6,625 nucleotides of DNA from an uncultured Cloacibacillus sp. (lineage in GTDB: Bacteria; Synergistota; Synergistia; Synergistales; Synergistaceae): NCBI GenBank assembly GCA_934511335.1, contig CAKSWL010000122.1, forward strand, positions 1-6,625, in the 5' to 3' direction. Under the pieces are notes generated by a model. It had not been told where the DNA came from and made no database searches. It worked only from the letters and a program-made list of their open reading frames with translations. The translations under genes were made by a program, and so were the position numbers. Below are positions 1 through 5,297 of the stretch, one piece after another. How positions within the stretch are numbered: the stretch's first letter is position 1; every line of letters begins with the position of its first letter.

Positions 1-1346
1 GTGTTCCAGGGAATGAGGACGGAGAGCAGCGTACCGGCGTCCTCAAGCGAACGGGAGAGCATCCGGGGGTGCAGCCCCGATTTGTCAAAGGCCGATTTGA
101 ACATCGTCCCCGGCATCGCGATCGAAAGGTACTGGTCGCCTAGGAAGATGTCGCAGACGAAGCAGGACATGATGACCGCCGTGACCATCCCGCCGACAGA
201 TTTGATCGGCTTCATGATCGCCTCAAGCATGACCTTAAGGTAACCGCAGACGTCCATCGTCGAGCCGAAGGTGAAGGCGCAGAGGATGAGGGAGATCGTA
301 TGGTTCATCGACTGGAGGCCGCCCGCCTCCATCAGCGTAACGATGTCGTTCGCCGCCTCCAGGGCGACCTTGGGGTCAAAGTTGATGCCGTTGTCGGCCA
401 GGATCTTCGCAAGAGCCGCCGCGTCTTCTCCGGCGCCTACGATCTCGGCCGAAAGGGCGGGGACGTAGCCGTTCTGCATGATTTCGAGGATGTCTCCGAA
501 GCCGGTCCCCTCAACGAGGGCAAAGACGACGGCGACGAAGATGCCGGTCCAGAGGGCGGGCAGGGCGGGCTTGCGCATCGCCGAGAGGACGATGACCACG
601 GCGGGGGCGAGGAAGGCTATCGGGCTGATCCAGAATTCGGCCGCCAAGATGCTCTGGATCGCTTCGATCTTTGAGTAGTCCAGCGTGCCGCCCGCGTAAC
701 GGGCCCCCAGCACAAGCGTGATTAATACTACGATGACGTATGTCGGTCCGGTGGTCCAGCACATCGCGCGGATATGCTGGAAGAGATCCGTGCCAGCGAC
801 GGCGGGGGCTAGGTTCGTCGTGTCAGACAGGGGCGACATCTTGTCGCCGAAGTAGCCTCCGGAGATGATGATGCCGACCGTGAGCGGCGCGGGGATGCCA
901 AGTCCTATGGCGATGCCCAAGAGCGCGATGCCGACCGTCCCCGCCGTGCCCCAGGAGGTGCCCGTCGCCAGCGAGACGACCGAGCAGACAAAGAGCGTCG
1001 CGAAGAGGAATATTGAGGGCGAAAGTATTGAGAGCCCGTAGTAGATCATGCTGGGGACGACGCCGCTGCTGATCCACGTACCGATGAGCGGCCCGACGGT
1101 GTAAAGGATGAGGCAGGCCTGCATGCCTACCATGATGCCGTCGATGATGCCCTTCTCAACCTTTGAATAAGGGTTGCCGAGATAAAATACGCCAATCAGT
1201 CCGGCAAGAAGCGCGCCGAAGATGAGGACGATGTGGATGTCCGTCTCCCAAACGAGGGCCGCGGCGGCGATCATCGCCGCAACCACGAGAAAAACTAGAA
1301 TAGACAAGCCTAACGATGGTATTTTCGGTTCTTTTACCTGCTCCAT
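1..1346 (-). CDS. nhaC: NhaC-family Na+/H+ antiporter (3' end cut by window edge)
   Basis: Integral inner-membrane antiporter of the NhaC family, which exchanges cytoplasmic Na+ for H+. Some relatives, such as MleN, couple this to organic-acid exchange. I translated the minus strand from ATG at 1346. The frame stays open to the window edge, giving about 448 residues, so only a short C-terminal part is missing compared with the usual 450-490. Visible family signatures are TGTSWGTAGT at residues 128-137 and MSPLSDTTNLAP at about 170-181; the latter is the conserved polar segment thought to line the ion path. Hydrophobic helices begin at about residue 12. The start is supported by AAAGGGGAG (1357-1365), 10 nt upstream. 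It is transcribed divergently from the ferredoxin across an AT-rich gap. I see no clear promoter; a TATTAT at 1447-1442 is a weak -10 candidate. The family is secure, but the exact substrate (Na+/H+ alone or with an organic acid) is not. Confidence 0.93.
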   Translation of the reverse strand, partial: MEQVKEPKIPSLGLSILVFLVVAAMIAAAALVWETDIHIVLIFGALLAGLIGVFYLGNPYSKVEKGIIDGIMVGMQACLILYTVGPLIGTWISSGVVPSMIYYGLSILSPSIFLFATLFVCSVVSLATGTSWGTAGTVGIALLGIAIGLGIPAPLTVGIIISGGYFGDKMSPLSDTTNLAPAVAGTDLFQHIRAMCWTTGPTYVIVVLITLVLGARYAGGTLDYSKIEAIQSILAAEFWISPIAFLAPAVVIVLSAMRKPALPALWTGIFVAVVFALVEGTGFGDILEIMQNGYVPALSAEIVGAGEDAAALAKILADNGINFDPKVALEAANDIVTLMEAGGLQSMNHTISLILCAFTFGSTMDVCGYLKVMLEAIMKPIKSVGGMVTAVIMSCFVCDIFLGDQYLSIAMPGTMFKSAFDKSGLHPRMLSRSLEDAGTLLSVLIPWN

Positions 1347-1617
1347 AATAAAGCAACTCCCCTTTCATTTTGTAAAGATAATGCGAAGACAAAAAGAGAA
1401 CGTCAGCGTATTTTAGCTTTTGACGACCACCTCCTCGGCAAATAATATGTAACTGAAAACAGAAAACTGTGAATAAAAAAAACTCCGCCTCCACCGATAT
1501 TTGACAACCCTTATATCTCGTTTGTCTATACATCTGTGATAAGAATACCATATATACAATTGATATATCTTAACTATTTATTTTTTTATGTTCACATTTC
1601 GCAGGCAAAAAAAATAG

Positions 1618-1646
1618 TTGAAGGTTCGGAGGTTTCACGCTAGAAT
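1618..1646 (+). promoter_or_regulatory. Sigma70-type promoter of the ferredoxin gene
   Basis: TTGAAG (1618-1623) and TAGAAT (1641-1646) are separated by exactly 17 nt and match the consensus hexamers at 4/6 and 5/6. An A8 tract at 1607-1614 lies just upstream of the -35 and could act as an UP element. The predicted transcript begins near 1653, giving a leader of about 60 nt. This is inferred from the sequence only. Confidence 0.68.
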
Positions 1647-1656
1647 AGGACGGTAC

Positions 1657-1673
1657 GCGGGATGCGCTCCCGC
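1657..1673 (+). promoter_or_regulatory. 5'-leader hairpin of the ferredoxin mRNA
   Basis: GCGGGA (1657-1662) pairs with TCCCGC (1668-1673) around a 5-nt loop. It would sit within a few bases of the predicted mRNA 5' end. A terminal stem in this position often protects short, abundant mRNAs from 5'-end-dependent decay. There is no T-run after it, so it is not a terminator. Confidence 0.45.
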
Positions 1674-1697
1674 AAGAACAAGAGAGTATATAAACTG

Positions 1698-1704
1698 AAG
1701 GAGG
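1698..1704 (+). promoter_or_regulatory. Ribosome binding site of the ferredoxin gene
   Basis: AAGGAGG is a near-perfect SD sequence 10 nt before the ATG at 1715. It fixes the start and suggests strong translation. GAAG (1697-1700) could pair with CTTC (1706-1709) around the SD core, but a 4-bp stem is weak. Confidence 0.75.
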
Positions 1705-1714
1705 ACTTCTTACT

Positions 1715-1888
1715 ATGGCTAAAGCGACAGTTGATCAGTCAGTCTGCGTGGGCTGCGAGGCCTGCGTGGGCGTGTGCCCCACATCGGCGATATCGATGAA
1801 CGACGGCAAGGCGCTCGTCGACGGAGATGCCTGCGTGGAGTGCGGCGCCTGCGTGGCGACCTGCCCGGTAAGCGCGATTTCCCAGTAA
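1715..1888 (+). CDS. 2[4Fe-4S] clostridial-type ferredoxin, 57 aa
   Basis: Small soluble cytoplasmic electron carrier with two [4Fe-4S] clusters. In anaerobes such proteins shuttle low-potential electrons between oxidoreductases (for example pyruvate and 2-oxoacid:ferredoxin oxidoreductases), hydrogenases and Rnf. The two CxxCxxCxxxCP motifs are Cys11/14/17/21 with Pro22, and Cys40/43/46/50 with Pro51. By family knowledge one cluster uses Cys11, 14, 17 and 50 and the other Cys21, 40, 43 and 46. Residues 11-27 and 40-56 match at 12 of 17 positions, the internal duplication typical of this fold. The length of 57 residues is normal for the family (about 55-60). The gene appears monocistronic: it has its own promoter, a strong SD and a terminator about 20 nt after the stop, and it converges on the aldolase. 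It is too short for many gene-length cut-offs. The specific redox partner cannot be told from this window. Confidence 0.96.
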   Translation: MAKATVDQSVCVGCEACVGVCPTSAISMNDGKALVDGDACVECGACVATCPVSAISQ

Positions 1889-1909
1889 GTTTTATCTTGC
1901 GGAAAAAAT

Positions 1910-1946
1910 AAAAAACAGGCCGGAGAAGTACTTCGGCCTGTTTTTT
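1910..1946. terminator. Bidirectional Rho-independent terminator
   Basis: A 16-bp inverted repeat pairs 1910-1925 with 1931-1946 around the loop AAGTA, with a single G-T wobble. The GC core (CAGGCCG / CGGCCTG) is flanked by A6 on the left and T6 on the right. The RNA therefore ends in a U-run whichever strand is read. It lies between the convergent ferredoxin (stop at 1888) and aldolase (stop at 1972-1974) genes and should end both transcripts. Confidence 0.92.
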
Positions 1947-1971
1947 ATTTCAACCGGCCCGCTTTTGCGGT

Positions 1972-2613
1972 TCAGCGCTGGCCGTAGCGTCCCGCCACGT
2001 CGGCGGAGAGGAGGCGTGCCTCTTCCCTCGTGAGAGGCACGCCTCCGCCGCAGCTCTGGGTGAGGAAAAATATCTTTGCGAATATTTCAAGCATACCGCA
2101 CCGAAGCGCCGCCTCTTTGAGCGAGGAGCCGACGCAGAGGACGCCGTGGTTCGCCAGCAGCACGCCGCCGCCGCTTCCCAGCGCGCCGACGGCGCTGCGC
2201 GCAAGCTCCGACGTGCCGATCGGCGCGTATTCCGCGACGGGGATCTCTCCGCCGAAGAGCACCGCCTGATTGTCGGTCAGCACGGGCAGCGGCCGGCGCA
2301 GCGAAGCCGCCGCCGTAGCGTACACCGAATGTGTATGGATGACGGCGGCGGCATCGGCGCGCGCTAAGTAAACGGCCCGGTGAAGCTCCCTCTCGATCGA
2401 GGGGCGGCGCCCGCCCTCAAGCACTTCGCCGTCAAGCGACAGCTTCGGCAGGTCTTCCGGCGCAAGCGCGGCGTAATCCATCCCGCTCGGCGTGATGATA
2501 AACCCTTTCGCGCAGCGGACGCTGAAATTCCCTCCCGTCCCCTGCACGAGTCCCTTTTCCAGCATTTCACGGGCTGTGGCGATGATATCGGCTCTTATCT
2601 CAAAATCAGTCAT
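1972..2613 (-). CDS. Class II (Zn-dependent) aldolase, L-fuculose-phosphate aldolase-like
   Basis: Soluble cytoplasmic enzyme of the class II aldolase/adducin family, 213 residues against 215 for E. coli FucA. Members cleave or rearrange phosphorylated ketoses through a Zn2+-stabilised enolate; FucA yields dihydroxyacetone phosphate and lactaldehyde. Visible features are the phosphate-binding TGGNFSVR at 26-33, TPSG at 41-44 and the catalytic Glu at about 74 in PSIERELH. His93 and His95 (IHTHS) and His156 (NHGVL) are the Zn ligands. EYAPIGTSEL at 128-137 and Tyr210 near the C-terminus resemble FucA's active-site tyrosines as I remember them. The start is ATG at 2613, with GAGG at 2621-2624 seven nt upstream. 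It overlaps the MFS stop by 8 nt, so it is probably translationally coupled and is the last gene of the operon. Alternatives are 5-deoxyribulose-1-phosphate aldolase (salvage of 5'-deoxyadenosine products), methylthioribulose-1-phosphate dehydratase or an epimerase. The neighbours do not settle the substrate. Confidence 0.9.
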   Translation of the reverse strand: MTDFEIRADIIATAREMLEKGLVQGTGGNFSVRCAKGFIITPSGMDYAALAPEDLPKLSLDGEVLEGGRRPSIERELHRAVYLARADAAAVIHTHSVYATAAASLRRPLPVLTDNQAVLFGGEIPVAEYAPIGTSELARSAVGALGSGGGVLLANHGVLCVGSSLKEAALRCGMLEIFAKIFFLTQSCGGGVPLTREEARLLSADVAGRYGQR

Positions 2614-3889
2614 AGTTTATCCTCGATAATTTTATTGTCAGCGGCAGCATCAGCAAATTGATAAAGGCCATGGAAAGGAAGATGGCGACGATCGTCATGC
2701 CGGCGGCGATCATCAGCGCCGTCAGCGCCGCCGCCGTCACCATCCCCAAAGAATCTATGATGTTGAGCGAGGCGATGACGCGCGCCATGTGCGATTCGGG
2801 CGTCATCCGCTGCATCATCGCGTACATCGGCACGCTGTAAAGGCCGCCGCAGGCGGCGATCATGAACATCGAGAAGATTATCCCCGCCGACCGCGGCCCG
2901 CGGACGAACTGCCAGACCGATATCAGCTCGCGCCCCGCGGGCGCGGCGGCGCTGAATATATACAGCGTCGTGATAAACAGGCTCATCCCCACGAGGCTGC
3001 AGGAGAGATATTTCCCCGACACACGCCCTTTAAGCAGCCTGTTGCAGAAGGTCGCTCCCGCGCCGACGCCGATGGAGAAGATCACGAGAAAGAGGGTAGA
3101 TACCTGCTCGTCGCCGCCGATCGTATCTTTGGCGAAGGAGGGGAACTGCGCGAGGAAGACTGAGCCGAGAAACCAGAACCAGCTGATGCCGATTATCGAG
3201 CGAAAGACGTCCCCGTTCGACAGCGGGTAGACGAGCATTTCCCAGGTGGAGCGAAAGATGTTGCGGTCGACCCGAAGCCAGGGAGAGGCCGGTTCGGCCG
3301 GCGGGATGAAGCGGCTTGCGGCGTATCCCGCGACGGCTACGCCGACGACGCCCGCCGAGATGTAGTGGCGTCCCAGCGGCGAGAGGATGAAGAGGCCGCC
3401 GCAGAGGGTGCCGGTGAGGATCGCGATGTTCGTCCCCGCGTTTACGAGGCCGTTGCCGGCCACCAGCTCCTCGTCGTTGAGATGCTGCGGCAGGATGCTG
3501 AACTTGAGCGGGCCAAAAAAGGTCGACTGCGTCCCCATACAGAAGAGCAGGAAAACCAGCCACCAGAGCCGCGTCGTCTCGAAGGCCGCCGCCGTGAGGC
3601 ACATGAGGATTATCTCCGCCAGCTTGATGAGGCGGATGAGAAACGACTTCTCGTATTTGTCGGCGAGCTGCCCCGCGAGCGAGGAGAAGAGGAAAAAGGG
3701 CAGGATGAAAAGCCCCGCCACCGCCGTGATCATAATCTGGGCGTTGACCTGATATTCTTGCGCAAGGCGGAAGGTGATGAGGATCACGAGCGCGCTTTTA
3801 AAGAGATTGTCGTTAAAGGCCCCGAGAAACTGGGTCAGGAAGAGCGGCAGGAAGCGGCGCTTCGTAAGGAGGGAGAACTGTGTTTTTAT
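2606..3889 (-). CDS. MFS transporter, LplT-like (lysophospholipid carrier family), ATA start
   Basis: Inner-membrane carrier with about 12 predicted helices, 427 residues if it starts at 3889. The N-terminal helix carries FLTQFLGAFNDNLFK (17-31), a hallmark of the LplT branch. LplT moves lysophospholipids inward for re-acylation by the acyltransferase Aas. GQLADKYEK (73-81) is the MFS loop 2-3 motif. The reading frame is open from a stop at 3911-3913 but has no ATG, GTG or TTG until GTG 3787. That codon lies inside the first helix, has no SD and would discard the FNDN motif. ATA at 3889-3887 overlaps the glycosyltransferase stop as ATAA. It lies 8 nt after AGGGGGG and gives the family-like N-terminus xKTQFSLLTKRRF. 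I therefore chose it. Conventional annotation would call 3787-2606 (393 aa). No aas gene is visible next to it, so the substrate is unproven. Confidence 0.85.
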   Translation of the reverse strand: MKTQFSLLTKRRFLPLFLTQFLGAFNDNLFKSALVILITFRLAQEYQVNAQIMITAVAGLFILPFFLFSSLAGQLADKYEKSFLIRLIKLAEIILMCLTAAAFETTRLWWLVFLLFCMGTQSTFFGPLKFSILPQHLNDEELVAGNGLVNAGTNIAILTGTLCGGLFILSPLGRHYISAGVVGVAVAGYAASRFIPPAEPASPWLRVDRNIFRSTWEMLVYPLSNGDVFRSIIGISWFWFLGSVFLAQFPSFAKDTIGGDEQVSTLFLVIFSIGVGAGATFCNRLLKGRVSGKYLSCSLVGMSLFITTLYIFSAAAPAGRELISVWQFVRGPRSAGIIFSMFMIAACGGLYSVPMYAMMQRMTPESHMARVIASLNIIDSLGMVTAAALTALMIAAGMTIVAIFLSMAFINLLMLPLTIKLSRINYD

Positions 3890-3904
3890 AGCCCCTTCCC
3901 CCCT
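3886..3904 (-). promoter_or_regulatory. SD plus overlapping stop/ATA start between GT2 and MFS genes
   Basis: On the minus strand AGGGGGG (3904-3898) is followed, 8 nt later, by ATA (3889-3887), which shares bases with the TAA stop (3888-3886) of the upstream gene. This copies the usual ATGA stop-start overlap with A in place of G. It suggests coupled re-initiation at a rare start codon. Initiation at ATA is inferred. Confidence 0.55.
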
Positions 3905-5217
3905 TGATCTTTAGGCTTCACGTCGTCCAGCGAAATCCCGCGCGTGTGCTCCGTCTTTGCCCACTTGCCCTGGTCCTTCGCGAGGAAGGCGGCTTTGAAA
4001 AGGATCGGTATCCAGGTGAGGCCGAACCAAAAATAGGCGAAGGTGTCCTTAACGTAGCGCAGGGTGAATTTTTTTTCGTGCATAGAGGGGCCTGCGATGG
4101 CGCAGAGGAGGCAGAAGGCGATGATCGAGAATATCGGCAGGCCGAAAAACAGCGTCCATTCAAGCATCGACTGCGGGATGTCCGACGAGGGATAGAGCAC
4201 CATGTTGTTTATCAGAGTAAATGCCATGCCGGCGATCATGATGATTATCCCCAGACACGACTTGGCGGGAGCGAGCAGATAGAGGAAGAGGTCGAGATAT
4301 TGCAGCCGGCGCGTCACGAAGAAGGCCTTCAGCGAATCCCAGCCGTAGTTCCAGAATACCCAGTAGTGCCCCTGCATCCAGCGCGTGCGCTGGCGTTTGG
4401 AGACGGCGATGTCCTGCGGCTTTTCGTCGTAGATCACCGCGGCGTCGTTCCAGTGGACGAGGCTGCCCGAAAGGATGAGGCGCGTCGACATCTCCAAATC
4501 CTCCGTGAGGCTTTGGAGGTCCCAGCCGATACGTTCCAGCGTCGCCGTGCGGATGACGAGCCCCGTGCCGCCAAGCGTGCATGAGAGTCCCCAGAGGCCG
4601 CGCGCAAGCTGCCAGAAGCGGTTTGTAAACCAGTAGGCGAGCGCGTAGGAGCGCGTCAGCCAGTTGTCGTCGGGGTTCTTCACATCGAGCACCCCCTGTA
4701 TCGCCTCCGCCTCCGGATGGAGCTCCATGTAGTTGTTCATCTCCATCAGGAAGTTGCGGTCGGCAAGGTTGTCGGCGTCGAGCATCGCAAGCGCATCGTA
4801 TTCCGCGAAGGGGATCTTCGTCAAAGCCCAGCGAACGTTCCAGGTTTTGCCGTTATGCTCGTCGTCAAAACGCTCGAGCGCCACGGCGCCGTTCTCGCGC
4901 GCGAGCGCCGCGGTGTTGTCTGTGCAGTTGTCGCAGGAGGCGTATACCTTATAACAATTCTTCGGGTAGTTCTGCTCCGCGAGGCTTTTGAGAAGCGGCA
5001 CAATGACCATCGCCTCGTTGTGGGCGGGCACGAGCACCGCGAAACGGCGATAGCGCTTCGCCGGCGGCATCTTTTTCTGGTTCCAGAAGCCGCGCAGGCC
5101 GACGATTATCTGATATACGCCGTCGCACATCAGCGCGCCGAGCAATGTATAGAGGACGAACTGGATCAGCCACCAGCCCCACCATATCAACCAATGGAAA
5201 AGTTCCGTCTTATCCAT
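3886..5217 (-). CDS. Membrane-bound family 2 glycosyltransferase (BcsA/HasA-like, likely processive)
   Basis: Inner-membrane GT2 enzyme, 443 residues, that probably builds or extends a polysaccharide or glycolipid from a nucleotide sugar on the cytoplasmic face. A Trp-rich N-terminal helix spans about 10-40. The GT-A domain follows with VLVPAHNEA at 61-69, the D96/D100 region, the DAD metal motif at 147-149, TED (catalytic base) at 238-240 and QRTRW at 276-280. Together these are the D, DxD, TED, QxxRW set of processive synthases such as cellulose, hyaluronan and poly-GlcNAc synthases. Hydrophobic segments follow at about 307-340, 352-376 and 392-413, and the tail is hydrophilic and basic. 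There is no PilZ domain, so no sign of direct c-di-GMP control. The start is ATG 5217, with AGAGGTGG at 5225-5232 upstream. It is the first gene of the operon and overlaps the MFS gene by 4 nt. Sugar donor and product are unknown. It is far shorter than OpgH and is not a full BcsA. Confidence 0.92.
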   Translation of the reverse strand: MDKTELFHWLIWWGWWLIQFVLYTLLGALMCDGVYQIIVGLRGFWNQKKMPPAKRYRRFAVLVPAHNEAMVIVPLLKSLAEQNYPKNCYKVYASCDNCTDNTAALARENGAVALERFDDEHNGKTWNVRWALTKIPFAEYDALAMLDADNLADRNFLMEMNNYMELHPEAEAIQGVLDVKNPDDNWLTRSYALAYWFTNRFWQLARGLWGLSCTLGGTGLVIRTATLERIGWDLQSLTEDLEMSTRLILSGSLVHWNDAAVIYDEKPQDIAVSKRQRTRWMQGHYWVFWNYGWDSLKAFFVTRRLQYLDLFLYLLAPAKSCLGIIIMIAGMAFTLINNMVLYPSSDIPQSMLEWTLFFGLPIFSIIAFCLLCAIAGPSMHEKKFTLRYVKDTFAYFWFGLTWIPILFKAAFLAKDQGKWAKTEHTRGISLDDVKPKDQGGKGL

Positions 5218-5255
5218 AATAAGGCCACCTCTGTCTCATTTTCACACATACTGTA

Positions 5256-5284
5256 ATCATACCCTCGCAGCGGGCGGATGACAA
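5256..5284 (-). promoter_or_regulatory. Sigma70-type promoter of the GT2-MFS-aldolase operon
   Basis: On the minus strand TTGTCA (5284-5279) and TATGAT (5261-5256) are separated by 17 nt, each matching 5 of 6 consensus bases. The predicted start near 5249 leaves a leader of about 32 nt before the ATG at 5217. It lies entirely in the 80-nt gap after the upstream gene, so the operon can be transcribed on its own. I see no terminator in that gap, so read-through from the upstream gene is also possible. Confidence 0.7.
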
Positions 5285-5297
5285 CTTCCAAGCCGCC

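Larger units (their letters stand above)
1347..1714. other. AT-rich divergent intergenic region (nhaC / ferredoxin)
   Basis: This 368-base gap is much richer in A and T than the surrounding genes and has no convincing gene on either strand. Its right part holds the ferredoxin promoter, a leader hairpin and a ribosome binding site. Its left part is the presumed nhaC leader. On the minus strand, AGGAGGTGG (about 1426-1434) looks like a strong SD sequence but has no start codon at a suitable distance. A plus-strand TTGACA at 1501-1506 is a perfect -35 hexamer without a good -10 at 16-18 nt. Short A/T runs occur at 1474-1482, 1580-1586 and 1607-1614. I see no operator palindrome that I would name. 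Confidence 0.6.

Noticed and set aside
1451..1472. CTGAAAACAG / CAGAAAACTG near 1452-1468
   Set aside because: This is mirror symmetry rather than an inverted repeat, so it neither folds nor makes a normal dimeric operator. It is too short to call a repeat.
1501..1532. Perfect TTGACA at 1501 followed by TATACA as a second plus-strand promoter
   Set aside because: The spacing is 20 nt and no good -10 lies at 16-18 nt. The promoter at 1618-1646 is better placed.
1156..1551. 131-codon minus-strand frame spanning the nhaC start and the intergenic gap
   Set aside because: It is out of frame with nhaC, which has clear NhaC motifs and a proper SD. Its translation changes character at the gene boundary and matches nothing I know.
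1460..1600. TGTGA, TTCACA and TTGAT half-sites suggesting CRP, FNR or Rex binding
   Set aside because: None has a matching second half at the right spacing; in AT-rich DNA such half-sites arise by chance.
3365..4584. Long plus-strand reading frames (180 and 226 codons) opposite the MFS and GT2 genes
   Set aside because: They are rich in Arg, Glu and His, have no recognisable domain and lie antisense to genes with clear family motifs. Long antisense frames are expected in GC-rich coding DNA.
4717..5256. 179-codon plus-strand frame opposite the GT2 N-terminal half
   Set aside because: It is a shadow of the GT2 gene with no SD or motif, and it ends in the operon leader.
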